Positions 32,590-41,046 of a stretch of 64,000 nt of DNA are shown one piece after another. The position numbers and the translations under genes are program-made. The first letter of the stretch is position 1. Each line of letters opens with the position of its first letter. The notes under the pieces were generated by a model, which saw nothing but the letters and a program-made list of their open reading frames with translations, ran no database searches and was not told where the DNA came from. The DNA is from an uncultured Lachnospiraceae bacterium (lineage in GTDB: Bacteria > Bacillota > Clostridia > Lachnospirales > Lachnospiraceae): the NCBI GenBank assembly GCA_947176505.1, contig CAMWQW010000019.1:1-64000 (forward strand), read 5' to 3'.

Positions 32590-34764
32590 TCAATCACTCA
32601 GTCCCAACAAGTGTATCACCGTCAAAGAATTGGCTGGCGCCACATACTCAAACGACTGACCGATTGAAAACTTACTCTCCTCAGGTACCACCGCCATCTC
32701 ATTAAAGCTGTTCATAGCTTTCTTATCTGCCCCGGTTAACACCGTCATATCCGCCTCCGGAAGGAAACATGTGATATCTCTGCCCTCCAAAATCACATTC
32801 ATAGGAATGTCCTCATCCGATACATTGACCATCTTAAGAACCACATCGCCGTCCATATCAACTGCCGACTCGTAGAGCGTCTGGTCCGCCGCTCCCGTAA
32901 GTTCTGTGTTGAAACTGTAGTCTCCCGCATAATTGCCATACATCTGCTGTACATAATAATTTGCCGAACCAAAAATACCGTCATTGGAATAGAAAATCAT
33001 GTCCGGAACCCACTGATTCAGCTTCGCATGGGAAAACAGAGGTGCATAACATGCCATCTCGACCACATCGCCGTTCTTCTCAAGTCCCGTCATATAGGCT
33101 GCTTCGGCAAGCGCCGCCTCCAACGTATTTGCTTTCGCCGCATACTCACCAAGGAAAACTTTCGCCTGTGCATCTCTATCGTAACTGTCGTACCGGTGTG
33201 TGTTTGCCAAAAACCATTCCGGCGTCTCATAATAATGCTCATCCACCAGCGTAGTAACAGAGTCCGGATTTAAAATCAGATAATTCCAGCCATCCTCACT
33301 GGCAGACACCGTACCGTTTGCCACAATCAGTTCCACGTCTCCATAAAGCTCAGGATCAGACGCTGCTGCCTCCTCAAAAGCTTTCACAAACTGCTTATAA
33401 TGCTGATGGTACTCACTCTGCCACTGTTCATTACCAATCCCGATATATTTCAGCTCAAAAGGCTCCTCGTGTCCCATGGCAATCCGCACCGCACCCCATG
33501 TTGTGTTCTCATCACCTTTACAAAATTCCACCAAGTCAAGAGCGTCCTGTACATACTGCTTAAACTCTTCGTCCGCAATACTGTACACTTTATAAAAAGG
33601 ACTCTGTATTTCACATGTCATACCCGCATTAAGCACAGGCACCGGCATACACTCAAGCGCCTCGCAAAATTCAAAATACTCATAAAATCCCAGCCCGTAT
33701 GTCGTGTAATAAGGATTTGCCTTGGAGCCCTGCCAGATGCTCTTACCTTGCGGACGCGCTGCAATATCTCCCACTGTACTTTCTCCATTGATGTCAAAGG
33801 CAAGACCGTCTCCAATGGAATCCTTCCAACTGTAGATACTCTCTTCATCCCTTCCCTCAATCACACATCCGCCGGGAAAACGTAAGAATGTGGGATTTAA
33901 CGCTTCCAGATACTCACCGAAGTCTTTACGAATCGGAAGCCCTTTATAGGTATCCTGCGGCATCATGGAAATCATGTCAAAGCACGCCGTTCCAGCCGGA
34001 AATGCCACTGCCAGACGTACTTTTCTATTCGCCGTGACATCTGCCGTCAAAGTCGTCTCAAACTTATGCCACTGATCCGATATCCCGTCCACTGTCTGTT
34101 CGTCATAAACCGTGCCGTCCTCGTTATACAGCGTTACATAGACCGTATCAACAGAACCGTCTTCCGATTTACAATAAAACGACACATCATAGGAAGCTCC
34201 CTGTGTGATTGCCATGCCCTCCAAGTATCCCTCATTGCTGATTCCCTCATAGGGTTTCACGGAAGATGTCCCCGTATTATGTACCACCACATACTGCGGG
34301 TTATTCTCGTTGAGCGCCGTGCCGTCCTCACTCCCGTCATGTACCTCAAAAGTCACCGCCTCATTTGTCGGTTCCCATCCGTGCAGCTGCTCATCCCGTG
34401 CTTCTATTCCGTACTCGAACGAACGGTTCTTCACCATCTCCACATACATGCCGCCATCCACCGCATAGTTGATGTCCTCCAAGAAAAGTCCGAACAACGT
34501 ATCGGAAATCTTCTGGCTTTCCTCAAGATTCTCCAAACTAATATCCACCTTATAAGTGATGCCTCCTGCTGCCTGACCGTCCCCGGATTCAACTTGTGTC
34601 CCTGAAGCGTTGTCTGCTTGATCCACTGTGTTCTCATACTCTGACGTCCTGTCTGCTGCCACATTTTCTGCGCTTGTTGCCGAATCTCCACCGCACCCGG
34701 CTATATTCGCCGCCAACACGACACATAATCCATATGTCACTGCTTTTTGAAGTACCTTTTTCAT
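32590..34764 (-). CDS. GH51 alpha-L-arabinofuranosidase-like lipoprotein
   Basis: A 724-residue lipoprotein: MKKVLQKAVTYGL...ANIAGC with the lipobox Cys about residue 24. A Ser/Thr/Asp-rich linker is followed by a beta-sandwich insertion like a CBM (about 130-265), a TIM barrel and a C-terminal GH51-type beta domain (about 620-720). Key segments are FLRFPGGCVIEG, YIGIGNEQW with the acid/base Glu446 and KVFLGEYAA with the nucleophile Glu540. Such enzymes release terminal arabinofuranose from arabinan or arabinoxylan; surface anchoring fits polysaccharide foraging. The ATG at 34764 follows AGGAGGGAGG. No sugar transporter or regulator lies beside it, so it is an orphan. A clear sigma-A promoter is upstream. 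Confidence 0.9.
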   Translation of the reverse strand: MKKVLQKAVTYGLCVVLAANIAGCGGDSATSAENVAADRTSEYENTVDQADNASGTQVESGDGQAAGGITYKVDISLENLEESQKISDTLFGLFLEDINYAVDGGMYVEMVKNRSFEYGIEARDEQLHGWEPTNEAVTFEVHDGSEDGTALNENNPQYVVVHNTGTSSVKPYEGISNEGYLEGMAITQGASYDVSFYCKSEDGSVDTVYVTLYNEDGTVYDEQTVDGISDQWHKFETTLTADVTANRKVRLAVAFPAGTACFDMISMMPQDTYKGLPIRKDFGEYLEALNPTFLRFPGGCVIEGRDEESIYSWKDSIGDGLAFDINGESTVGDIAARPQGKSIWQGSKANPYYTTYGLGFYEYFEFCEALECMPVPVLNAGMTCEIQSPFYKVYSIADEEFKQYVQDALDLVEFCKGDENTTWGAVRIAMGHEEPFELKYIGIGNEQWQSEYHQHYKQFVKAFEEAAASDPELYGDVELIVANGTVSASEDGWNYLILNPDSVTTLVDEHYYETPEWFLANTHRYDSYDRDAQAKVFLGEYAAKANTLEAALAEAAYMTGLEKNGDVVEMACYAPLFSHAKLNQWVPDMIFYSNDGIFGSANYYVQQMYGNYAGDYSFNTELTGAADQTLYESAVDMDGDVVLKMVNVSDEDIPMNVILEGRDITCFLPEADMTVLTGADKKAMNSFNEMAVVPEESKFSIGQSFEYVAPANSLTVIHLLGLSD

Positions 34765-34846
34765 CGGTTTCCTCCCTCCTTCACCGCCTACGGACATCAA
34801 ATCTGCAGGCATATATATTTTAGATTTTTCAAAATTATTTTAAATC

Positions 34847-34875
34847 ATTATATATCTATTGGTATAAAAAGGCAA
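34847..34875 (-). promoter_or_regulatory. sigma-A promoter of the GH51 gene
   Basis: On the minus strand, TTGCCT (34870-34875), a 17-base spacer and a perfect TATAAT (34847-34852). It lies about 83 bases before the ATG. No obvious operator repeat is next to it. Confidence 0.65.
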
Positions 34876-34978
34876 GGTCGATTTCAGTCAACCCGACAAG
34901 TTCGGAAATCCGCTCCCCGTCAGTGAACGAACTTTTCACTTTCTCTGTCGTGCGGCAGATTGTTTCATAAATTGAAAT
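34857..34978 (-). pseudogene. possible coding remnant after the ABC ATPase gene
   Basis: A minus-strand frame running out of the ABC gene's end (different frame) and stopping at a TAG at 34857-34859. It reads like protein: ETICRTTEKVKSSFTDGERI then SELVGLTEIDLAFLYQ. It has no start codon of its own. It may be the edge of a gene broken when the AT-rich block 34.9-41.7 kb was inserted. The family is unknown and a chance frame is possible. Confidence 0.3.
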
Positions 34979-34980
34979 GC

Positions 34981-35610
34981 TCAAATAGTATACAGATTAC
35001 CATACCTTAATTGAAAAATAATGTCTGCCTGTGTTGCCAATTCGTTTGAATGAGTTACAACAATTACACATTTGTTCAGCTCATGTGCGCTTTCTTTTAA
35101 TACGTTGATAATCCCACCCGCTGTATCCTCGTCTAAATTTCCCGTTGGTTCATCAGCTAAAATAACGGGGGTATCAGAAGCCAGTGCACGGGCGATAGCT
35201 ACACGTTGCTGCTGCCCTCCGGACAACTTCATTACATTGCGCTTTACTTCTTCATCTGTTAATCCAAGTCGTTCCAATATCGGCAATACATTTTGCTTTG
35301 CTGTCAGTTCTGCATTTTCAATAGGGGTCATATAGTCAATAAGGTTATAACTTTGAAATATCAAAGAAACATGATTGCGCCTGTGATATTCAAGCCCCCG
35401 TTGTAAGATATTTTCCCGTTCAAAGAGAATTGCGCCTTTTTGAGGAATATCAAGCCCGCCAATCAGCGACAACAATGTTGTTTTGCCGGAGCCGGACGCG
35501 CCAATAATGGCATACATTTTTCCGGCTTCAAACTCTGCGTTTATATCTGATAAAACCGGTTGTCCATTCTTGTAAGCATATTGTATTTCGTTCACTTCTA
35601 AAATAGCCAT
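34981..35610 (-). CDS. ABC transporter ATP-binding protein (LolD/MacB type)
   Basis: A 209-residue ATPase subunit. Walker A is GASGSGKTT, the Q loop is SLIFQSYNLI, the signature is KLSGGQQQR, Walker B is VILADEPTGNLD and the switch His is in VIVVTHSN. The D-loop/Walker B form LADEPTGNLD marks the LolD/MacB/FtsE group, which drives substrate extraction or export of peptides. It pairs with the FtsX-like permease encoded 15 bases upstream. A preceding two-component system probably controls both. Confidence 0.95.
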   Translation of the reverse strand: MAILEVNEIQYAYKNGQPVLSDINAEFEAGKMYAIIGASGSGKTTLLSLIGGLDIPQKGAILFERENILQRGLEYHRRNHVSLIFQSYNLIDYMTPIENAELTAKQNVLPILERLGLTDEEVKRNVMKLSGGQQQRVAIARALASDTPVILADEPTGNLDEDTAGGIINVLKESAHELNKCVIVVTHSNELATQADIIFQLRYGNLYTI

Positions 35611-35625
35611 TTTACATATCCTCCC

Positions 35626-37074
35626 TTAACTCATTTTGGATAATATTTCTCGTGGTTTTAAGCGCATTATCGTTAGTGAGGATGCTCCTACCGAAAGAAT
35701 GATAATTGCAATACCTATGATATAGAGCTGCAGCACATTATATATGCTAACGGTTGTGTGAATCTGTGCTTCCTCTGTTTCTGTTTCAACTGCTGATATT
35801 TCAACATCAACATTATTTTTCTGTTGCTGTGGCGTATCTGATAGGGCTAAACCGTCTTTTATGCTGATTGAAATACCGTCACTGCTATATCCGTCTTTTA
35901 GTTGAGTTACTATCCCTGTCGGTTCTTCTCTAGCAGGAGTAGTTTGTTGCAGCAAACCATTCGCCAGTTGATTTGCAACAGTATTACTTGTTACATAAGA
36001 AAATCCAAAAGCAAACACCGCAATCATTAAAACTTCTGTCAAATATTGACTGATGATGTTTACTTTTGCAATACCAAGAGAAAGAAATACCCCTGTTTCG
36101 TGAATACGGCTTCTGCCCCACATAGTAAGAACTAAAGAGAGAATGATTGCACTGACAATCGCAATTACAATAATCATAGTCGTTACCAAAGTTTGAACTT
36201 TCTGCAATGGCGCAGCAGCTTCTAAATATGTTTCACTATTTGTTATAACTTCAAAAGCACGCCAATCGATAGAGGACAAATTTTTCACATCCGAGATAAT
36301 ATGATCAAGCTGCGCCGGGTCAAAAACATCAAATGTCACACTTTCAAATCCCGCTGGCATATTTCCAAACAAATTTTGTAAAGTTTGAAAATCAATAAAA
36401 ATCTGGTTTTCTGCTTTTTCATAAGTAACGATATTTTCATACATTGGATCTGGTTTCAGAATTTCATAAATACCGATAATCTTAACCGTCGCTGTATTGT
36501 CACTTTGTATAGAAATGGCGTCGCCTAATTTCAGACCATTTTTCTCCGCTAAGGCATTGCTGATGACTGCAACATTCTTTTCATTTTCTGTAATGTGGTT
36601 TCCTTCAATCAAGTTAAATTTTTCTGATTGAAAGAAATTATTGTTTTGCGTATCTATGACACTCCAAGCATAGATTAAATTGTTGTATTCTGCTTTCATA
36701 GGGACATTTCCGGGAAATATATCAAGATTTGTGTAAACGAACGTATGTGTTTCAGCGCTATAGTTTTTAATCCCGTTAATGGTTATAACAGTGTCAATAA
36801 TTTCTCGCGTAATAGGATATTCCGTATAGAGTTCTACATTGCCCTCATTGTCAACAGTTTTCTTTGCATAAGGATTGTTGTCTGAAAGATCAACTACCAT
36901 TTGAAACTCACCGCCTAAAGCCTCTCGTAAATTACGTTGCGCTTCCTGTGATGATTTTGCAATCGAAAGTCCCGTTAATACAAAAGTTGCCATGACAAGA
37001 AGTATAAAAAAGAGCAAGATACTCTTACCCTTCTTCCTTGTGACGTATAAAAACGCCCGTTTGGTAGTTCCCAT
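35626..37074 (-). CDS. FtsX/MacB-type ABC transporter permease
   Basis: A 482-residue permease with the classic MacB topology. TM1 (SILLFFILLVMATFVLTGLS) is followed by a periplasmic-type domain of about 230 residues (MacB_PCD-like). Three further TM segments follow (TMIIVIAIVSAIILSLVLTM, EVLMIAVFAFGFSYV, LYIIGIAIIILSVGASSLT), with an extra polar loop of about 80 residues between TM3 and TM4. It ends with the typical LKPREILSKM. Bacterial relatives act as mechanotransmission exporters or resist antimicrobial peptides. It has its own promoter region with a 22-bp direct-repeat site shared with the neighbouring two-component operon. Confidence 0.93.
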   Translation of the reverse strand: MGTTKRAFLYVTRKKGKSILLFFILLVMATFVLTGLSIAKSSQEAQRNLREALGGEFQMVVDLSDNNPYAKKTVDNEGNVELYTEYPITREIIDTVITINGIKNYSAETHTFVYTNLDIFPGNVPMKAEYNNLIYAWSVIDTQNNNFFQSEKFNLIEGNHITENEKNVAVISNALAEKNGLKLGDAISIQSDNTATVKIIGIYEILKPDPMYENIVTYEKAENQIFIDFQTLQNLFGNMPAGFESVTFDVFDPAQLDHIISDVKNLSSIDWRAFEVITNSETYLEAAAPLQKVQTLVTTMIIVIAIVSAIILSLVLTMWGRSRIHETGVFLSLGIAKVNIISQYLTEVLMIAVFAFGFSYVTSNTVANQLANGLLQQTTPAREEPTGIVTQLKDGYSSDGISISIKDGLALSDTPQQQKNNVDVEISAVETETEEAQIHTTVSIYNVLQLYIIGIAIIILSVGASSLTIMRLKPREILSKMS

Positions 37075-37129
37075 TTTAGTACCTCCGTTTTCTGCTGTTT
37101 GTTTTATGGAACAGTGGTATCTTAACTTT

Positions 37130-37151
37130 CCAATGTGGAACCAGTATGAAA
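37130..37151 (-). promoter_or_regulatory. response-regulator-like direct repeat upstream of the ABC operon
   Basis: On the minus strand two 11-base units stand head to tail: TTTCATACTGG (37141-37151) and TTCCACATTGG (37130-37140), matching at 8 of 11 positions. A near-identical pair precedes the response regulator gene (39035-39056). Tandem 10-11-bp repeats are the normal binding layout of OmpR-family regulators. A -10-like TAAGAT follows about 5 bases later. Confidence 0.65.
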
Positions 37152-37171
37152 CATATATGAAGTGAATAAGG

Positions 37172-37209
37172 AATTGAAAAAGCTCCCCATTTTTTGGAGA
37201 GCTTTTTTT
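37172..37209 (-). terminator. terminator after the sensor kinase gene
   Basis: On the minus strand AAAGCTCTCC pairs with GGGGAGCTTT (one G-T pair) around AAAAAAT and continues into a T-run; the plus strand also has a run of seven T. It separates the two-component operon from the ABC operon, which therefore needs its own promoter. Confidence 0.7.
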
Positions 37210-37213
37210 GTTA

Positions 37214-38341
37214 CTATATTACTGTATCCAGATTGATAACGAACTTCATTCCCGACGGTTCTTTCATGGGAAGAAACGCATAAGAAATACCCATAGATTT
37301 TAGAAATGTATCTACAATATATAGTCCAAGCCCATTGCCGCCTCTATCACGGTTTCGGTCAAAGTCGGGGCGATAAAACGGTTCAAAAAGATGTTGTAAT
37401 GTGTCTATGGGGATAGGGATACATTCATTTTCTACGATAATTCTCTGCCTGTCGAAGTATACAGAAATTTTTCCACCCTTTTCCGTATATGCAACAGCAT
37501 TAGCAAGAATATTTGAGATTGCTTTTTCAAACATATGTGGCGGCAATACCACGGAAAAATTATCTTCTATATCAAGGTGGAAAACGATACCTTTTGTCTT
37601 AGCAATAAGTATATAAGGTTCGCACAAGCAGGAAATCATATTTGACAGGTCAACTCTTATCGCTGTTTCGTTCTTTGCAGACACACCCAGCTTTGAAGCT
37701 TCAAGTATATCATGTATCATTTCTGCAAGGTGTTCTGTCATTTCTTTACATTCCGGCAAAAAAGTGTCATAGTCTTTATACTTCCCAATTCCAAGTATCA
37801 TATTTTCTAAAGTGGCATTTAACGCTGTGATAGGCGTTTTTAATTCATGCGAAGCAGCCCGCAGAAAATCAACCTTTGATCTTTCACTTTCACTTACACG
37901 CTGCTTCTCAATTTCAAGGTTCTCAATCGTTGATAACAAACTTTGATATAAATAATTGATATTATCAGCTAATATACCGATTTCGTCTTTTGGATTGATA
38001 TTACAAAAAACTCCCTCTTGCATTTGCGCCATTTGTCCTGTAACCATACTGATATGCTTTATAGGAACAGTAAACTTTCTTGAGAATAAAAAAGAACAGA
38101 TTATTGAAACAATCACACAACAAATTAAAGATAATGGCAAGGCCTTCAAAACGGCTTTTGTAACATAGTCTGTTACATTCAGACTTGTGCTGAAAGACGT
38201 TTCTACTTGTGAATTAACTGAAACATCAAGCCATTCCGGTTGGGTAAATAAGTAGAGCAGCATGTGAGCTATGCCGACAATAAAAAGCATAAGACCCAAT
38301 GTGTAAGCAAAGGTTTTAGGAAATATTTTTATCTGTTTCAT
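37214..38341 (-). CDS. sensor histidine kinase of the ABC-linked two-component system
   Basis: A 375-residue kinase. TM1 (FAYTLGLMLFIVGIAHMLLYLF) and TM2 (LPLSLICCVIVSIICSFLF) flank a short outer loop of about 35 residues. A HAMP linker, the HisKA box RAASHELKTPITALNATLEN, the N box ISNILANAVAYTEKGG and the G box GGNGLGLYIVDTFL follow. The very small sensor loop suggests that the signal is sensed inside the membrane or through the transporter. Its ATG overlaps the response regulator stop (TAATG), so they are coupled. Terminator at 37172-37209. Confidence 0.95.
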   Translation of the reverse strand: MKQIKIFPKTFAYTLGLMLFIVGIAHMLLYLFTQPEWLDVSVNSQVETSFSTSLNVTDYVTKAVLKALPLSLICCVIVSIICSFLFSRKFTVPIKHISMVTGQMAQMQEGVFCNINPKDEIGILADNINYLYQSLLSTIENLEIEKQRVSESERSKVDFLRAASHELKTPITALNATLENMILGIGKYKDYDTFLPECKEMTEHLAEMIHDILEASKLGVSAKNETAIRVDLSNMISCLCEPYILIAKTKGIVFHLDIEDNFSVVLPPHMFEKAISNILANAVAYTEKGGKISVYFDRQRIIVENECIPIPIDTLQHLFEPFYRPDFDRNRDRGGNGLGLYIVDTFLKSMGISYAFLPMKEPSGMKFVINLDTVI

Positions 38342-39003
38342 TATTCTACCTCATATTTGTAACCAATACCTTTAACCGTAACAATACAGTCAAGTCGGAG
38401 TTTTTTTCGCAGGTTCTTAATGTAAGTATCAACCGTTCTGTCAATAATAGGATAACTGTCACCCCACAAATCATCAAGTATCTGCGAACGGGTAAGTACC
38501 AGCCCTTTATGCTCCACAAGCAATTTTAGCAGATCAATTTCTTTTGGGGTAATGTCAATCTTACTACTACCGTCTTTTGCCGTATAGCCGGAAAAATCAA
38601 CTGTCACATCGCCAAAAGTCATTATATCGGGCATGATACTTTTTCCACTTCGGCGTAAGAGGGCTGTAATGCGCCGCCCTAATAAAATCATGGAAAAAGG
38701 CTTTGTAATATAATCGTCAGCCTGTTCATCAAAGCTTGTCACTTGTGTATATTCATCTTCAACGGCTGTCAACATAAGAATAGGAACTGAACTCTTCCCC
38801 CGTATCTCATGCAAAACAGAAAGCCCGGATATTTGGGGCAGCATAATGTCTAGGACAACAAGATCAATATTATTCGTGTCAAATATTTGTAATGCACTTC
38901 CACCGTCATAAGCGGGAATTATTTTGTGTCCTGCAGATTTTAGATATTCACATACTGCTTCGTTTGTTTTTACATCATCTTCTACAATAAGTAATGTTGC
39001 CAT
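38341..39003 (-). CDS. OmpR-family response regulator of the ABC-linked system
   Basis: A 220-residue regulator: receiver with VEDDVKTNEAV, phosphorylated Asp in LVVLDIMLPQISG, MLTAVED and ITKPFS; winged-helix effector with ITPKEIDLLKLLVEH and DRTVDTYIKNLRKKL. TAAGGAGGTGCTTTT precedes the ATG. A tandem 11-bp repeat lies 32 bases upstream of the start codon and also before the ABC operon, which points to autoregulation plus control of the exporter. Confidence 0.95.
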   Translation of the reverse strand: MATLLIVEDDVKTNEAVCEYLKSAGHKIIPAYDGGSALQIFDTNNIDLVVLDIMLPQISGLSVLHEIRGKSSVPILMLTAVEDEYTQVTSFDEQADDYITKPFSMILLGRRITALLRRSGKSIMPDIMTFGDVTVDFSGYTAKDGSSKIDITPKEIDLLKLLVEHKGLVLTRSQILDDLWGDSYPIIDRTVDTYIKNLRKKLRLDCIVTVKGIGYKYEVE

Positions 39004-39034
39004 AAAAGCACCTCCTTACTTTAAGTTTATCATA

Positions 39035-39056
39035 TCAATGTGGAGCAAATATGAAA
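39035..39056 (-). promoter_or_regulatory. response-regulator-like direct repeat upstream of its own gene
   Basis: On the minus strand TTTCATATTTG (39046-39056) and CTCCACATTGA (39035-39045) form a tandem pair. They closely match the pair at 37130-37151. A TATGAT -10 element directly follows, so the repeats take the place of the -35 element, as in activator-dependent promoters. Confidence 0.65.
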
Positions 39057-39208
39057 TCGTCCTATTTTCAGGGAAGTTTTATGTCTTTTATCGGCTGATG
39101 ATCACAAAAGATAACACAAAGGAATATTAAGCAAAACTTAATATAATTGTGTGTACGCTTGTGTTAGGATAATGTTATTGAATAATTCATCGGGGAGGAT
39201 AATCAATA

Positions 39209-39664
39209 ATGACTAAGAAAAAAGTAGCTCCTTTTTTTATCGGAATTATAATTGTGGCTGCAAGTTTAACAGCATGTCAGCAATCAGATACACGAGGTAT
39301 AGATACAATAACCCTAAATGGCAAAGAGTATTATATGATTGCTACTGAATTGCAACTTCGTTCCATTAGCACATACGGGCTTGATAAAAACTATATGCAA
39401 CAAAATGATATTGAAATATCAGATGAAGAATGGATACCAATAGGAACATCTGATAATCCGTTTACTGGTTCTTACAACGGAAATGGATTCAAAATTATTG
39501 GTTTCACTGATAAGCATTCTGATAGTACACTTTTTGGAAGTGCAAACGGTGCTGACTTGTATAACATCACTTTTTCGTATAAAAATACGGAAAATATTGA
39601 TATCGAGGAGAAGGTTTGCAAAAACGAGGACAAATGTCAGATTTATGATATATTTTCTGAATAA
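39209..39664 (+). CDS. small GLUG-like lipoprotein
   Basis: A 151-residue lipoprotein. The signal peptide has the lipobox SLTAC (Cys about residue 23). The C-terminal half has a GLUG-like element FTGSYNGNGFKIIGFTD, a repeat found in IgA protease-like and adhesin proteins. Here there is only about one copy, so it may be a shortened relative. GGGGAGGATAATCAATA precedes the ATG. It is divergent from the two-component system (about 200 bases between) and may belong to its regulon. The function is unknown. Confidence 0.75.
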   Translation: MTKKKVAPFFIGIIIVAASLTACQQSDTRGIDTITLNGKEYYMIATELQLRSISTYGLDKNYMQQNDIEISDEEWIPIGTSDNPFTGSYNGNGFKIIGFTDKHSDSTLFGSANGADLYNITFSYKNTENIDIEEKVCKNEDKCQIYDIFSE

Positions 39665-39715
39665 TAAATTGCGTAATTTTGATTATAAAGTTTTTGATAG
39701 ACTATAATTTCGGTA

Positions 39716-39766
39716 TTGACTAAACATATTAAAGTTGCTATATTGTACTTGTACAATAAGTACAAT
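39716..39766 (+). promoter_or_regulatory. promoter and GntR operator of the YtrA-type ABC operon
   Basis: TTGACT (39716-39721), a 17-base spacer and TATATT (39739-39744) form a good sigma-A promoter. A palindrome overlaps and follows the -10: ATTGTACTT - 7 bases - AAGTACAAT (39742-39766), with perfect 9-base arms. YtrA-subfamily GntR repressors are known to bind GTAC-containing inverted repeats. The site therefore suits autorepression by the gene that starts 20 bases later. Confidence 0.75.
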
Positions 39767-39785
39767 TGTGAATAAAGAGGTACAC

Positions 39786-40160
39786 ATGGAAATCATTATC
39801 AGTAACAATGCTGACAAACCGATTTATGAACAAATCACATCGCAGGTAAAAGCAATGATCATGAACGGTGAACTCCAGGCAGGTGATACAATCCCATCCA
39901 TGCGGGCGCTTGCGAAATCCATCCATGTAAGCGTCATCACAGTCCAAAAAGCTTATGAAGACTTACAGAGGGACGGATTTATCGAGACCACAATCGGCAG
40001 AGGAAGCTTCGTGTCGGCACAAAACAAAGAATTTTATCAGGAAGAGCAGCAGCGTATTGCAGAGGAACATTTGCAGGCAGCAGCGGAAATCGGACGGACA
40101 AGTAATATTTCTCTCGAAAAACTGACGGAACTGTTAGCCTTATTCTATCGGGAAAATTAA
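39786..40160 (+). CDS. YtrA-subfamily GntR repressor
   Basis: A 124-residue regulator with only a winged helix and a short helical tail, typical of the YtrA subfamily. The DNA-binding part is KPIYEQITSQVKAMIMNGEL, DTIPSMRALAKSIHVS and QRDGFIETTIGRGSFV. The ATG at 39786 follows AAAGAGGTACAC. It heads an operon with an ABC ATPase and a permease, the standard YtrA arrangement. Such operons commonly respond to cell-wall antibiotics or bacteriocins. The operator at 39742-39766 implies autoregulation. Confidence 0.93.
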   Translation: MEIIISNNADKPIYEQITSQVKAMIMNGELQAGDTIPSMRALAKSIHVSVITVQKAYEDLQRDGFIETTIGRGSFVSAQNKEFYQEEQQRIAEEHLQAAAEIGRTSNISLEKLTELLALFYREN

Positions 40161-40179
40161 CATAGAAAGGACAGATCAG

Positions 40180-41046
40180 ATGGAAAACATTTTAGAAGTA
40201 CAGCAGGTTTCCAAAACATTTCCGAAATCAAATTTTACATTAGATAAATTATCTTTTGCCTTACCCTACGGAGCAATTATGGGCTTCGTAGGCGAAAACG
40301 GCGCGGGTAAGACTACCACCATTGGCTGCATCTTGAATACAATCCACAAAGACATCGGAAACGTAAAACTGTTCGGCAAAGAAATGCTGGATGGCGACAC
40401 TGACATTCGCGAGCGAATCGGTGTTGTCTATGACACAGATAATTTCCCCGGCTTCTGGACGGTAAAACAGTTGTCACGAGTCATGGCTGGGCTTTATAAG
40501 AATTGGGACCACGCCCTGTTCCAAAAATATATAGAAAATTTTCATTTACCGGCTACCCAAAAAATAAAGCACTATTCCAGAGGTATGTCGATGCAGCTCG
40601 CCATTGCTGCCGCTTTGTCACACCATCCGAAATTATTAATCCTAGATGAAGCAACCAGCGGCTTAGACCCTGTCATGCGTGACGAAATACTGGATGTTTT
40701 TCTGGAATTTGTGCAGGAAGAAGACCATTCCATTCTTCTTTCTTCCCATATCACAAGCGACTTGGAAAAAGTAGCGGACTATATCACTTTTATCCATAAC
40801 GGCAGGCTCATTACAACCGTTTCCAAAAATGATTTGGCTTATCATTACGCCGTTATGCGTTGCAAAGAAAGCCAGTTTCTCGCATTAGATCCCTGTGATA
40901 TTCTTGCCTGCCGCAAACGAGATTTTCAGATTGACGTATTAGTGGCTGATGGAAAAAAAGCAGAACGCAAATATAAAGATGTCGTTATCGACCATGTTTC
41001 AGTTGATGAAATGATGCTGTTGTTGGTAAAGGGGGAACGGATATGA
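40180..41046 (+). CDS. ABC transporter ATP-binding protein (YtrB type)
   Basis: A 288-residue ATPase. Walker A is GENGAGKTT, the signature is HYSRGMSMQ (an SRGM variant in place of LSGGQ, common in this group), Walker B is LLILDEATSGLD and the switch His is in ILLSSHITS. A C-terminal extension of about 65 residues is typical of ABC-2 export ATPases. GAAAGGACAGATCAG precedes the ATG. It pairs with the permease whose ATG overlaps its stop codon. Confidence 0.94.
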   Translation: MENILEVQQVSKTFPKSNFTLDKLSFALPYGAIMGFVGENGAGKTTTIGCILNTIHKDIGNVKLFGKEMLDGDTDIRERIGVVYDTDNFPGFWTVKQLSRVMAGLYKNWDHALFQKYIENFHLPATQKIKHYSRGMSMQLAIAAALSHHPKLLILDEATSGLDPVMRDEILDVFLEFVQEEDHSILLSSHITSDLEKVADYITFIHNGRLITTVSKNDLAYHYAVMRCKESQFLALDPCDILACRKRDFQIDVLVADGKKAERKYKDVVIDHVSVDEMMLLLVKGERI

